From Cupriavidus taiwanensis (GTDB taxonomy: Bacteria > Pseudomonadota > Gammaproteobacteria > Burkholderiales > Burkholderiaceae): DNA of 64,000 nucleotides. The notes under the pieces were generated by a model. It had not been told where the DNA came from. It did no database searches and saw nothing but the letters and a program-made list of their open reading frames with translations. Position numbers and translations under genes: made by a program. The stretch lies in NCBI RefSeq assembly GCF_900250075.1, contig NZ_LT977071.1, positions 2,251,901 through 2,315,900 on the forward strand. Reading direction: 5' to 3'. Below, one piece after another: positions 1-8,572 of the stretch; positions within the stretch are counted from its first letter, which is position 1, and every line of letters begins with the position of its first letter.

Positions 1-5
1 GACGC

Positions 6-791
6 CTAGTCGCCGCTGCGGTCGCGGAAATACTCGGTGGGGGTCATGCCAAGCGCTCGTCTGAACATGGCGCTGAATGCGCTTGGACTCTCGTATCCAA
101 GCTGAAGCGCGATGTCCGTGACATGGCAACCCTCGGCAAGCAGGCGAACCGCGGCCATCAGCCGCGCCTGCTGCTTCCAGCGGCTGTATGTCATCCCCGT
201 TTCTTCCGGAAACAGACGGATGATGGTCCGTTCGCTGGCGCCAACCGAGCGGCTCCACGTCTGGACCGAGGTCTCGTCCGAGGGATCGTCGAGGATCTTC
301 GCGCAGATCTTGCCCAGGCGTGGGTCCCTTGGCATTGGCAGATGCAGCGGGACCACCGAAAGCGGACGCAACTCCTGCAGCAGAAGCTGCACCACCAAGC
401 CGTCGCGGCTGCCTTCGTCATAGGCCAGCGGCATGCGCACGGCGGCCGAGATCAGCTCGCGCAGCAGCGGCGGCACCGCGACCACGCAACAGCCGTGCAA
501 CTCGCCCGGTACGGCATCTTCGCGAACGTAGACGGTTCGCATCTCCACATCGCCGCACGCCTGCATGGCGTGCTTGACGTTGCAAGGCACCCAGACGGCG
601 CGCTGGGGCGGCACCACCCACGAACCGAAGTCCGTTGTGACCAGGATGGCCCCCACATAGGCATAGATCAGCTGCGCGCGCGGATGCGAATGCGGGGCGA
701 TATAGAAGCCATCCTTCAGCTTGCGCGCCATGCCGCCGACCGGCTGCGCTATCGCCTGGTAGTCATCGCGGTTTTCGCTTTTTCCGAACAT
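6..791 (-). CDS. AraC family regulator with N-terminal cupin
   Basis: A 261-residue DNA-binding regulator, complete despite lying at the window edge. Residues about 20-110 form a cupin-like sensor domain with HSHPRAQL. Residues about 165-258 are an AraC/XylS double helix-turn-helix, including the signature LGYESPSAFSAMFRRALG near the C-terminus. This layout is typical of one-component AraC regulators that bind a small ligand in the cupin. The gene is divergent from the alpha/beta hydrolase at 929, with a 137-bp shared upstream region, so that hydrolase is the likeliest target (inference). The ligand cannot be predicted. Confidence 0.9.
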   Translation of the reverse strand: MFGKSENRDDYQAIAQPVGGMARKLKDGFYIAPHSHPRAQLIYAYVGAILVTTDFGSWVVPPQRAVWVPCNVKHAMQACGDVEMRTVYVREDAVPGELHGCCVVAVPPLLRELISAAVRMPLAYDEGSRDGLVVQLLLQELRPLSVVPLHLPMPRDPRLGKICAKILDDPSDETSVQTWSRSVGASERTIIRLFPEETGMTYSRWKQQARLMAAVRLLAEGCHVTDIALQLGYESPSAFSAMFRRALGMTPTEYFRDRSGD

Positions 792-928
792 GGCGTCTTT
801 GCGATAGTGGTTGTCATCCCGCGGCGCGCGCTGCTAAACGCGGATACGTATCTTTGGCCGGACGCGACAAGCGTCGCAACGACCCAATGGAATCGACGCA
901 TCGATCCCAACGTCTGGAGCCAAATTTA

Positions 929-1786
929 ATGTCAGTGTATCGAAACTTCAACCAGGAAGAACTGGACCAGCAGTACAACGTCAGGGCTGGAATCCCCGGC
1001 TTCCAGGACATCTTCAAGCGATGGGCCGACACCAGCGCCACGTTCCGTCGGAACCATCTGGTCAAGCCGGATCTTGCGTATGGCGCACACGCCTTGCAGG
1101 CGCTCGACTTCTTCCCGGCGGCCACCCCAAAGCGCCCTCTGCTGGTCTTCATTCATGGCGGTTATTGGCAATCGCTGGACAAGTCCGACTTCAGCTCCAT
1201 TGCCGCGCCCTACCTGCAGCGCGACATCAACGTCGCGGTGGTGAACTACCGCCTGGCTCCGGATGTGGGCATGGCCGAGATTGTCCGCGACAATCAGGAA
1301 GCAGTGGCATGGCTCTACCGGCATGCCAACGAACTGGGATTCGATCCGGATCGCATCTTCTTGTCCGGCCACTCAGCCGGCGGCCATCTCACCGCCACAC
1401 TGGCGGCAACGGACTGGCTTGCCTTCGGCGTACCGGCGGATATCCTCAAGGGAGGTTGCGCGATCAGCGGCTTGTATGACCTGGAGCCGATCCGGCTGTG
1501 CTACCTCAACCAGGTGGTTGGGCTGACTGAAGCGGACGTTGCCCGCTACAGTCCGATCCATCATGTCCCGAAAATCAAACTGCCCATGATCCTGACCGTC
1601 GGCGGCGATGAATCGCCGGAGTACCACCGGCTGCAGCGCGAATACCAGGCGCTGCTGGGCGAATGCGGGTTCGACGTGCAGGTGGTGGTGCAGGAGCGCG
1701 GCCACCATTTCGATGCGGTCGACCTGCTGGGCAACGCCGAGGGCGCCCTGGCCGCCGCGGTGTTGCGCATGATCGGTCGGGCCTGA
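929..1786 (+). CDS. alpha/beta hydrolase, kynurenine formamidase/esterase-like
   Basis: A cytoplasmic 285-residue alpha/beta hydrolase. It has the oxyanion motif HGGYW (residues 76-80) and the nucleophile elbow GHSAGG with Ser149. A late Asp in GGDESPEY and His in GHHFDAVD could complete the triad. HGGYW-type enzymes include arylformamidases (kynurenine formamidase) and carboxylesterases of the hormone-sensitive lipase group. No other tryptophan-degradation gene is nearby, so the substrate is open. The reading frame extends upstream to 854, but the ATG at 929 starts the conserved part and gives a normal length. It is divergent from the AraC gene. Confidence 0.85.
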   Translation: MSVYRNFNQEELDQQYNVRAGIPGFQDIFKRWADTSATFRRNHLVKPDLAYGAHALQALDFFPAATPKRPLLVFIHGGYWQSLDKSDFSSIAAPYLQRDINVAVVNYRLAPDVGMAEIVRDNQEAVAWLYRHANELGFDPDRIFLSGHSAGGHLTATLAATDWLAFGVPADILKGGCAISGLYDLEPIRLCYLNQVVGLTEADVARYSPIHHVPKIKLPMILTVGGDESPEYHRLQREYQALLGECGFDVQVVVQERGHHFDAVDLLGNAEGALAAAVLRMIGRA

Positions 1787-1803
1787 GGCAGCGGGCGAAG
1801 CGA

Positions 1804-1829
1804 GTCGCAGCCCCTTTCACGGCTGCGAC
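1804..1829. terminator. hairpin between convergent genes
   Basis: A perfect 9-bp inverted repeat, GTCGCAGCC and GGCTGCGAC, is separated by an 8-nt loop. It lies where the hydrolase (ending 1786) and the GntR gene (stop at 1817-1819, inside the loop) converge. The position suits a bidirectional transcription stop. No U-tract follows, so an intrinsic terminator is not proven. Confidence 0.5.
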
Positions 1830-2557
1830 AGCGCGAACTCGTAATCCGATGTATCCAGCCTGGAGACGCGGTACTCGACGCGCTCGTTCTGGTACGACGA
1901 AGCCACCCGCAGGATCTTCAGCATCGCGGTGCCGACGGGGACGCCCAGCAGTTCGTGGTCTTCCTCGTCGGCCAGCGCGGCGCGCAGGCGCTCTTCGGTG
2001 CGGATGATGTTGATGCCGAAGACGTCCTGGTAGAAGTTGTAGAGCGTGTTCGGCCGCTCGCGCAGCAGCTTCTCGGTCAGCGTCCTGAAGCGTTCCGCCG
2101 GCACGGTGATGGCGTCGATCATGACCGGGCGCCCCTCCAGCGACAGCACGTTGGTGAAGCGGAACACGGCTTCGCCGAGCGGCAGGCCCAGCGCCGCGGC
2201 TTCTTCCTTGTCGGCCTTGGCGCGGCGGAACTTTGCCAGCTTGACCGTGGGGAACTCGCGGTACCCGTCCTGGCGCACGATGCGGAAGAAGCGGAAGAAA
2301 TGGTCTTCCTGCCGGTGCGTCGCGACGAAGGTTCCCCGCCCCTGGTGGCGGATCATGATGTTCTCGGCCACCAGTTCGTCGATGGCCTTGCGCAGCGTGC
2401 CGATGGAGACGCCGAAGCGCTCGATCAGCTTGCGCTCCGACGGAATCGCCTCGCCCGGCTTCCACTCGCCCTCGGCCAGGGCGGCCAGGATGGCGTGCTT
2501 GACGTCCTTGTACAGCACGCCGCCGATGGCTGCGCCGGCATCGAATCTGGAACCCAC
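1817..2557 (-). CDS. GntR family regulator with UTRA domain
   Basis: A 246-residue regulator of the HutC/FarR type. An N-terminal winged helix (about residues 15-82, with PSERKLIERFGVSIGTLRKA) precedes a UTRA ligand-binding domain (about 98-240). It is the last gene of the minus-strand sulfolactate cluster, 136 bp downstream of the Bug receptor gene, so it probably controls that operon in response to a sulfonated C3 acid or a product (inference from position). The AT-richer stretch between it and the Bug gene (about 2605-2640) may hold its own promoter. Confidence 0.85.
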   Translation of the reverse strand: MGSRFDAGAAIGGVLYKDVKHAILAALAEGEWKPGEAIPSERKLIERFGVSIGTLRKAIDELVAENIMIRHQGRGTFVATHRQEDHFFRFFRIVRQDGYREFPTVKLAKFRRAKADKEEAAALGLPLGEAVFRFTNVLSLEGRPVMIDAITVPAERFRTLTEKLLRERPNTLYNFYQDVFGINIIRTEERLRAALADEEDHELLGVPVGTAMLKILRVASSYQNERVEYRVSRLDTSDYEFALSQP

Positions 2558-2693
2558 GTTAGTGTCCTTTGCAATGCCGCCTGCGGGGCGGCCGGCCGAT
2601 CCATGACTGACTCATATAGATAAGACGAATCATACTAAAGCCGGCCGCCACGCCCGCACGCCGGCCTCCCGGGCGCGGCGGCGCGACGCGCCG

Positions 2694-3716
2694 CTATTCG
2701 ACCCGGATGTGCTTCTCCTCGATCAGCCGGGCCCAGCGCGTCACCTCGCCGCTGAAGTAGTCGGCAAACGCGGGGCCTCCGGCCGCGGGGGCAAAGCCCG
2801 CGCTGACGATGCGCCCGCGCACCGCCTCGGCGGCCAGCATGCGCGCGACCGAGGCGGCCACCTTGTCGACGATCGGCCGGGGCGTGCCGGCCGGCATCAT
2901 CAGGCCGGTCCAGTTCTCGACGATCAGTTCCGGATACCCGGCCTCGGCCACGGTGGGCACGTCGGGCAGCAGCGGATGGCGCTCGCGCGTGGTCACGGCC
3001 AGCGCGCGCAGCTTGCCGCCTTTCACATACGCGAGCGACTCGGGGAAGTTGGAGAACACCACGTCGATCTGGCCGCCGATCAGGTCGGTCATCGACGGCG
3101 CGCCGCCCTTGTACGGCACATGGGTGAAGCTGGTCCGGGTCTGGCTTTCGAACAGGGCCAGCGTCAGGTGCGGCGGCGTGCCGTTGCCGCTGGAGCCCGC
3201 GTTCAGCTTGGATTTCTGCGCCGCCGCGGCCAGGTCCTTCATCGACTTGATCGGCGAGCTGGCCGGCACCACTACCATCATCGGCGACGAGGCGATGCGC
3301 GCCACCGGCACCAGGTCTTTCTGCATGCTGAACGGCAGCTTGGGGAACAAGGTCACGTTGGACGCGTGCGTCAGCGTCACCGCCAGCCAGGTGTAGCCGT
3401 CGGGCGGCGCCTTGGCGACCTGCTCGGCGCCGATATTGGCATTGCCGCCCGGCCGGTTTTCCACCACGATGGGCTTCTTCCACTCTTCCGAGAGCTGGTG
3501 GCCGACCATGCGCGCCATGATGTCGGTCAGGCCGCCGGCCGCGAACGGCACCACGTACCGGATCGGCTTGCCCGGAAAGTCCGCGGCCGCGGCATCGCTG
3601 CCGCCCTGCGCGGCGGCAGGCCGCGGCGCCAATGCTGCGAGGGCCGATACAACTGACAAGGCTAGCAGCACGCGGTTCAGGTGCCTGCGCGCGCCGCACA
3701 TCAAGCGTCGATCCAT
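2694..3716 (-). CDS. Bug family periplasmic solute-binding protein of the sulfolactate cluster
   Basis: A 340-residue TctC/Bug-type receptor. The N-terminus is basic and hydrophobic and ends with APRPAAAQ, a likely signal peptide. The family's ligand loops are present: IRYVVPFAAGGLTDIMAR, ENRPGGN, APPDGYTW and PYKGGAPSMTDLIGGQIDV. Such proteins deliver carboxylates to tripartite tricarboxylate transporters, but no TctA or TctB membrane gene is in the window. It follows comC by 57 bp on the same strand, so sulfolactate is the best guess. The receptor SlcH of known sulfolactate clusters belongs to the same family. Confidence 0.85.
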   Translation of the reverse strand: MDRRLMCGARRHLNRVLLALSVVSALAALAPRPAAAQGGSDAAAADFPGKPIRYVVPFAAGGLTDIMARMVGHQLSEEWKKPIVVENRPGGNANIGAEQVAKAPPDGYTWLAVTLTHASNVTLFPKLPFSMQKDLVPVARIASSPMMVVVPASSPIKSMKDLAAAAQKSKLNAGSSGNGTPPHLTLALFESQTRTSFTHVPYKGGAPSMTDLIGGQIDVVFSNFPESLAYVKGGKLRALAVTTRERHPLLPDVPTVAEAGYPELIVENWTGLMMPAGTPRPIVDKVAASVARMLAAEAVRGRIVSAGFAPAAGGPAFADYFSGEVTRWARLIEEKHIRVE

Positions 3717-3773
3717 GGTTTGTCTCCGGTAGTTGTAGCCGGCCCATCTAAGCGTGGGTCCGTTGTGAGGAAA

Positions 3774-4796
3774 TCAATGCGGCGCGCCAGCCTCCTCGCC
3801 CGCAAGCGATTGCAATTCGCGCCAGAGCGCGTCGGGCACGTCGACGCCGTGCGCTGCCGCCTGCGCCTGCGCGGTTTCGCGGCGGGCACCCGGCACGCGC
3901 GTGCCTTCGTCGTCCAGCATCGCCGCGAGCAGCGCTTCCACGCGTGCGGCGTAGACCTGCGAGCCGGCGAAGGCGCCGGGGTCCAGCACGAAGAACAGCT
4001 GGCCGATGCGCGGACGGTTGCCCGCATCGCTGAAAAAGGAATCGGCCTCGGCGCCGAACTGCGCCCCGGCCAGCGACGTCACCAGCAGCTCCACCAGCAG
4101 CGCCAGCATCGCACCCTTGACGCCGCCCGCCGGCAGCATCGAGCCGCGCAGCGCGGCCTGGGCGTCGGTGGTGGGCTGGCCGGCGTCATCCAGCGCCCAT
4201 CCGGGCGGAATCGGCTTGCCCTGCTTCGCCGCCACCATGATCTTGCCGCGCGCGACTTCCGACAGCGACAGGTCGATCACCACCGGCGCGTGGCCCTGCC
4301 GCGGGAATACCGCCGCAATCGGGTTGGTGCCGAACAGCGGCCGCTTGCCGCCCCACGCAGGCATGGCCGCGGGCGAATTGCCCATGGCGATGCCGACCAT
4401 GCCGGCGCGCGCCACGGCCTCCAGCGGCAACGCTGCCGCGCCGAAGTGATGGCTGTTGGTAACCGCGGCCACGCCGACGCCGGTTGCGCGCGCGCGCGCC
4501 ATGGCTTCGGCGATGGCCAGCTCGCACGCCGCGAAGGCAAAGCCGCAGCGCGCGTCGACCAGCACCGCGCTGGCGCGCGTGTCCTGTACCGTTGGCTTGG
4601 CATTGCCGTCGACCCGGTCATGGCGCAGGTGCGCCACGTACATCGGCACGCGCGAGACCCCGTGCGACGGCAGCCCCGCGGCATCGGCCCGCACCAGCGC
4701 CGCCGCCGTCGCCTGCGCCTGCAAGGCGCTGGCCCCGGCCCGGCGCAGGCCCGCCGCGGCCACTCGTTCCAGTTCCTGCAATGCGATCCGGCTCAT
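3774..4796 (-). CDS. comC: malate/L-lactate dehydrogenase family; probable (R)-sulfolactate dehydrogenase
   Basis: A 340-residue member of the Ldh/MDH2 NAD(P)-dependent oxidoreductase family, which is unrelated to classical Rossmann lactate dehydrogenases. Family features are GLPSHGVSRVPMY near residue 43, the catalytic-region motif NSHHFGAA and the dinucleotide-contacting stretch MGNSPAAMPAWGG. The gene overlaps slcC by ATGA, implying translational coupling. In described bacterial sulfolactate pathways ComC interconverts (R)-sulfolactate and sulfopyruvate. Beside suyAB and slcC this is the best assignment. On sequence alone it could be another 2-hydroxyacid or ureidoglycolate-type dehydrogenase. 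A longer frame extends upstream, but the family starts at this ATG. Confidence 0.75.
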   Translation of the reverse strand: MSRIALQELERVAAAGLRRAGASALQAQATAAALVRADAAGLPSHGVSRVPMYVAHLRHDRVDGNAKPTVQDTRASAVLVDARCGFAFAACELAIAEAMARARATGVGVAAVTNSHHFGAAALPLEAVARAGMVGIAMGNSPAAMPAWGGKRPLFGTNPIAAVFPRQGHAPVVIDLSLSEVARGKIMVAAKQGKPIPPGWALDDAGQPTTDAQAALRGSMLPAGGVKGAMLALLVELLVTSLAGAQFGAEADSFFSDAGNRPRIGQLFFVLDPGAFAGSQVYAARVEALLAAMLDDEGTRVPGARRETAQAQAAAHGVDVPDALWRELQSLAGEEAGAPH

Positions 4797-5731
4797 GGCA
4801 TCTGCTCCAGCGCTTGCCGCACCTCGCGGGCGATCATCATCGATACGCGCGCATTGGCTTCGCGCGTCACGCCGCCAACGTGCGGTGTCAGGATCAGGTT
4901 GGGCACGCCCCGCAGCGCGCTGCCCGCGGCCAGTGGCTCGCTGCCGAACACGTCCAGCGCGGCGCCGGCCAAATGCCCGGCCCGCAGCGCATCGGCAAGC
5001 GCCGCCTCGTCGACCACGCCGCCGCGCGCGGTATTGATCAGCACCGCGCCCGACTTCATCGCCGCCAGACGGCCGACATCGATCAGGTTGCGCGTGGCGG
5101 CCACCAGCGGCACATGCAGGCTGACCGCGTCCGCCTGCGCCAGCAGCGCGTCGAGCGGCACGCAGGCTACCCCGGTGGCGGTCCACACCGGATCGTCTGC
5201 AGGCAGCATCGGATCGCTGGCAATGACTTGCATGCCGAAGGCGCGCGCCAGCGCCGCGGTCTGCCGGCCGATGTCGCCGAAACCGATCAGGCCCAGCGTC
5301 TTGCCCAGCGCTTCCCGGCCCTCGGACAGCCTGGCTCGCGGCCACTGGCCGTCAGCCACCTCGGCACTGGACAGGTAGGCGCCGCGCAGCAGCACGGCGG
5401 CCGTGGTCACCACGTACTCCGCCACCGAGCGTGCATTGGCCCCGGCCGCGGGAATCACACGGATGCCGCGCTCGCGGCAGGCGGCTACGTCGATATTGTC
5501 CAGCCCCACGCCAAGCCGCCCCACCACGCGCAAGGCCGGCGCGCTCGCCAGCAGCGCCGCGTCCACCTGGGTGCGGTTGCGCACCACCAGCGCGTGCGCC
5601 CCGTCCAGGATCTCGAGCAGCTCGCCGCGCCTGTCCACCCAGCCCGGCTCGTAGCGCAGGTCGAAGCCGGCGCTCAGCGCCTGCACCGCGGCCGGGTCCA
5701 TGAACTCGCTGATGCAGATGCGCTTCATCAT
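4793..5731 (-). CDS. slcC: D-2-hydroxyacid dehydrogenase family; probable (S)-sulfolactate dehydrogenase
   Basis: A 312-residue NAD-dependent dehydrogenase of the D-3-phosphoglycerate dehydrogenase fold. The Rossmann motif is [13 protein letters not shown] (near residue 148). The catalytic residues sit in INTARGG (Arg), FGSEP (Glu) and TPHVGG (His). It lacks the ACT/ASB extension of SerA. It is joined to suyB upstream and comC downstream by 4-bp ATGA overlaps, so the three are translated together. With ComC, an (S)-specific SlcC racemises sulfolactate through sulfopyruvate, which is known from Chromohalobacter. The gene name rests on this context; stereospecificity is not readable from sequence. 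Confidence 0.75.
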   Translation of the reverse strand: MMKRICISEFMDPAAVQALSAGFDLRYEPGWVDRRGELLEILDGAHALVVRNRTQVDAALLASAPALRVVGRLGVGLDNIDVAACRERGIRVIPAAGANARSVAEYVVTTAAVLLRGAYLSSAEVADGQWPRARLSEGREALGKTLGLIGFGDIGRQTAALARAFGMQVIASDPMLPADDPVWTATGVACVPLDALLAQADAVSLHVPLVAATRNLIDVGRLAAMKSGAVLINTARGGVVDEAALADALRAGHLAGAALDVFGSEPLAAGSALRGVPNLILTPHVGGVTREANARVSMMIAREVRQALEQMP

Positions 5732-6903
5732 GCCGACTCGTGGATGCGGGTCAGCACGAACTCGCGGTGGCCGAGCGCCTCGGCCGCGGTCCAGCGGCCG
5801 TTGATGGTGGCCAGCATGCATTCCAGCAGCTTGTCGCCGGTCTGGTCCAGGGTCTGCTCGCGCTGCAGCAGGCCCGAGCAGTCGACGTCCATGTGCTCGC
5901 TCATCAGGCGCACGGTGCGCGGGTTGGCGCACAGCTTGATCACCGGCACGATCGGGTTGCCGATCACGTTGCCCTGCCCGGTCGGGAAGAAATGGACCAC
6001 ATATCCGGCGGCCGCGCACAGCGTGACCATCTCGGCCGCGGCCGACGACGAATCCATGAACCACAGCCCCGCATGCGTCGGCGCCTCGGCCTTGTCGAGC
6101 ACGCCGTCGACGGTGCACTTCTTGCCGATCTTCTGGATATTTCCCAGCGCCTTCTCTTCGATGGTGGTCAGGCCGCCAGCGATATTGCCCTTGGTCGGCT
6201 GCGACTCGGACAGGTCGGAGGTCTTCCAGCGGTCGATCATGCCCTGGTAGCGCTCGAACATCGCCATGAACTGGTGGCGCACGTCGTCGTTGGCGCAGCG
6301 CGCCGCGACGATATGCTCACCGCCGGTCAGCTCCGAGGTCTCGCCGAATACCAGCGTGGTGCCCAGCGGATGCAGCTTGTCGAAGGCGTTGCCGACGGTC
6401 GGGTTGGCGCCGCAGCCCGAGGTGGTATCCGATTCGCCGCACTTGGTCGAGACCCACAGTTCGTTGATCGGGCACTCCACGCGGTGCAGCGCGGTGGCGT
6501 ACTGCACGAACTCGCGCGCGGCCCTGGAGGCGCGCATGATGGTGTCGTGGTCGCCGTGGCCCTCGATGCCGAAGCCGACCACTGGCTTGCCGGTCTGCGC
6601 GATGCCGTCGACCACCTTCTTGGTCCAGCCTTCCTCGATGCCGATCACCACCACCGCGGCGACGTTCGGGTTGCTGCCGGCGCCGATCAGCGTGCGGAAA
6701 TGCAGGTCCAGGTCCGGCCCGAACTGCAGGCGGCCATACGGATGGGGAATCGCCATGGTGCCCTTGATCGCGGCGGCGACGGCCTCGGCGGCGGCGTTGG
6801 ACAAGTCGTCCAGCGGTAGGATGATGACGTGGTTGCGCACGCCGACGCGGCCGTTGTCGCGGCGGTAGCCCCAGAAGGTGGTGTTTTGGTCGATCACGGA
6901 CAT
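5728..6903 (-). CDS. suyB: (R)-sulfolactate sulfo-lyase large subunit (UxaA family)
   Basis: A 391-residue protein of the UxaA/GarD lyase superfamily, the catalytic half of a split altronate-dehydratase-like enzyme. Visible hallmarks are [20 protein letters not shown] at the start, [19 protein letters not shown] (metal-site cysteines) and the stretch [19 protein letters not shown]. SuyAB cleaves (R)-sulfolactate to pyruvate and sulfite in the cytoplasm. The separate small subunit gene lies immediately upstream, 70 bp away, and two dehydrogenases follow. This favours SuyAB over altronate or galactarate dehydratase, which occur with hexuronate genes absent here. The length matches known SuyB proteins. 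Confidence 0.78.
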   Translation of the reverse strand: MSVIDQNTTFWGYRRDNGRVGVRNHVIILPLDDLSNAAAEAVAAAIKGTMAIPHPYGRLQFGPDLDLHFRTLIGAGSNPNVAAVVVIGIEEGWTKKVVDGIAQTGKPVVGFGIEGHGDHDTIMRASRAAREFVQYATALHRVECPINELWVSTKCGESDTTSGCGANPTVGNAFDKLHPLGTTLVFGETSELTGGEHIVAARCANDDVRHQFMAMFERYQGMIDRWKTSDLSESQPTKGNIAGGLTTIEEKALGNIQKIGKKCTVDGVLDKAEAPTHAGLWFMDSSSAAAEMVTLCAAAGYVVHFFPTGQGNVIGNPIVPVIKLCANPRTVRLMSEHMDVDCSGLLQREQTLDQTGDKLLECMLATINGRWTAAEALGHREFVLTRIHESA

Positions 6904-6973
6904 GACGTGGATCCTTGGATGCGCGATGGAAGCGGAATGAAGGCGAATGGAACGCAGGCGCGGCGCGACCGGC

Positions 6974-7255
6974 TTACCAGCGCTTGGTCTTGATGTTGTG
7001 GACGTGGGCGTGCTGCCCCGCCTTGATCGGCGCCACTACCTTGCCGATGTCGATGCCGTACTTGTAGACCGTCTCGTTCACATCCATGTCGCGCAGCGCC
7101 ACCTTGTGACCGATGGGAATCGGCTGCAGCGCGGTCACGGTCACGATCTTGTCTTCGTCCATGATCCAGGCATTGAGCTGGGTGCCGGGCTGGATCCCCT
7201 CCACCACGGCCACCGCGACGGTGTCCTTGGCGTCATGAAGCACTACGTGAATCAT
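6974..7255 (-). CDS. suyA: (R)-sulfolactate sulfo-lyase small subunit (SAF domain)
   Basis: A 93-residue SAF-domain protein, the N-terminal half of UxaA-type lyases encoded as a separate subunit. It has the pattern [17 protein letters not shown] and ends with [10 protein letters not shown], as small subunits do just before the large one. The start is the ATG at 7255 with GGAG a few bases upstream; the frame runs on to 7387 without support. It is the first gene of the minus-strand operon suyA-suyB-slcC-comC-Bug-gntR, so the promoter should lie in the region up to 7527 shared with the divergent Bug gene. Confidence 0.78.
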   Translation of the reverse strand: MIHVVLHDAKDTVAVAVVEGIQPGTQLNAWIMDEDKIVTVTALQPIPIGHKVALRDMDVNETVYKYGIDIGKVVAPIKAGQHAHVHNIKTKRW

Positions 7256-7527
7256 CGTTGTCTCCTCTCTCTGTGGGTCGGGCGTGAAATCATGGTAGGC
7301 GTTGAATTCATCCATGTCAACCAACTCATATATATGAATTCTGATTGACCTCCGGGTCCTGGCGCATAACGGAGATGGAGCGCACACCGGTCACATAGCC
7401 GACCTCCGGAGTGCTGATGGGTGACAATGTCGGCACTGCACGCTTGGCAGCGGAGCCGGATCGGTCCGCCTGGACAGTGCCGCGCCTGCCGGCGTGTTCA
7501 ACCCCGGAACGGAGACATGACTTGACG
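7256..7527. promoter_or_regulatory. shared upstream region of suyA and a divergent Bug gene
   Basis: A 272-bp gap separates suyA (minus) from the Bug gene at 7528 (plus). It contains the AT-rich stretch TCAACCAACTCATATATATG at about 7318-7337, the lowest-GC patch in the neighbourhood and the likeliest promoter or operator area for the suy operon. No complete gene is seen here. The exact promoter elements and any GntR site are not resolvable by eye. Confidence 0.45.
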
Positions 7528-8496
7528 ATGAAAAACCGATTCGCCCTGGGCCTGCTGGCATCGGCGGCCTTCCTCGCGGCCTCGGGCGCCTGCGCCCAAG
7601 ACTCCTGGCCCGCAAAGACCATCCGCTTCGTCGTGCCGTTCGCCGCGGGCGGCGCCAATGACCTGATGGCGCGCGCGGCCGCCGAAGGCGCCAGCAAGGC
7701 GCTGGGCCAGACCGTGCTGGTCGAGAACCGGCCGGGCGCGGGCGGCACCGTGGGCGCCGACCTGGTGGCGCGGAGCGCGCCGGACGGCTACACCTTCCTG
7801 ATCAGCGCCGCCGGCGTGATCTCCAACAGCATGATCAAGAAGTCGATGCCGTTCAAGGACGACGCGCTGGTGCCGGTGGCGATGATCGGACTGGCGCCGT
7901 CGGTGATCGTGGTGCCGAAGAACGCGCCCTACAAGGACCTGCGCGACTTCGTCGAGGCTTCGAAGAAAGGCAATGGCTTCAATTTCGCCACCGCCGGCAC
8001 CGGCAGCACCCCGCATTTCGTGGCGGAGATCCTGAACGTGAAGTACGGCGCGAAGCTGCAGCCGGTGCCTTACAAGAGCGGATCGGAAAGCACCACGGCC
8101 GTGCTGGGCGGCCAGGTGGAAGGCACCTCCGAGGCCAGCATCATCGCGTTGCCGCATATCCTGCACGACGGCAAGTTCAAGGCGCTGGCCACCACCTGGA
8201 CCCAGCGCATTTCTGCCTACCCGCAACTATCCACCGCGGTGGAGCAAGGCTTTCCGGACCTGCAGATCGCGCACTGGGCCGGCGTCCATGCGCCCAAGGG
8301 CACGCCCGACGCCATCCTCGACAAGGTCGCCGCGGCAGTGGACAAGGCCATGAAAGATCCGGCCGCCGCCGCCAAGCTCAAGCAAGTGGGCATCGAACCC
8401 GTCGGCGGCACGCGCGCGGACTTCATCAAGTTCGTCGACGCGGAACGCCGTCGCCTGGGCGAGATCGTCAAGGCGGCGAAGATGCAGGAGAAATAG
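7528..8496 (+). CDS. Bug family periplasmic solute-binding protein
   Basis: A 322-residue TctC-like receptor with a signal peptide ending near GACAQ and then SWPAKTIRFVVPFAAGGAND. ENRPGAGG, APDGYTF and PYKSGSE are at the expected places. The ATG at 7528 has GGAG 13 nt upstream. A TTG at 7522, two codons earlier, has better spacing from the same GGAG and may be the true start. It stands alone on the plus strand, divergent from suyA and convergent with a LysR gene. It may be a second receptor for the sulfolactate system or belong to the next cluster; ligand unknown. Confidence 0.85.
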   Translation: MKNRFALGLLASAAFLAASGACAQDSWPAKTIRFVVPFAAGGANDLMARAAAEGASKALGQTVLVENRPGAGGTVGADLVARSAPDGYTFLISAAGVISNSMIKKSMPFKDDALVPVAMIGLAPSVIVVPKNAPYKDLRDFVEASKKGNGFNFATAGTGSTPHFVAEILNVKYGAKLQPVPYKSGSESTTAVLGGQVEGTSEASIIALPHILHDGKFKALATTWTQRISAYPQLSTAVEQGFPDLQIAHWAGVHAPKGTPDAILDKVAAAVDKAMKDPAAAAKLKQVGIEPVGGTRADFIKFVDAERRRLGEIVKAAKMQEK

Positions 8497-8503
8497 GCGC
8501 GTT

Positions 8504-8572
8504 GCCGCCACGCCGCAAAGCGCCCCGTGCCGACCCTGGCTCAACCGGCAGTCGCCGCAGCGGCGTGGCGGC
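8504..8572. repeat. 13-bp inverted repeat at convergent gene ends
   Basis: GCCGCCACGCCGC at 8504-8516 is perfectly complemented by GCGGCGTGGCGGC at 8560-8572. The arms flank the end of the Bug gene and the last codons of the convergent LysR gene (stop at 8541). A long-stem terminator or 3' protective structure is possible. The 43-nt loop is longer than in usual terminators. Confidence 0.4.

Noticed and set aside
3681..5378. A 565-codon plus-strand frame opposite comC and slcC
   Set aside because: It is antisense to two clear dehydrogenase genes and has shadow-type composition.
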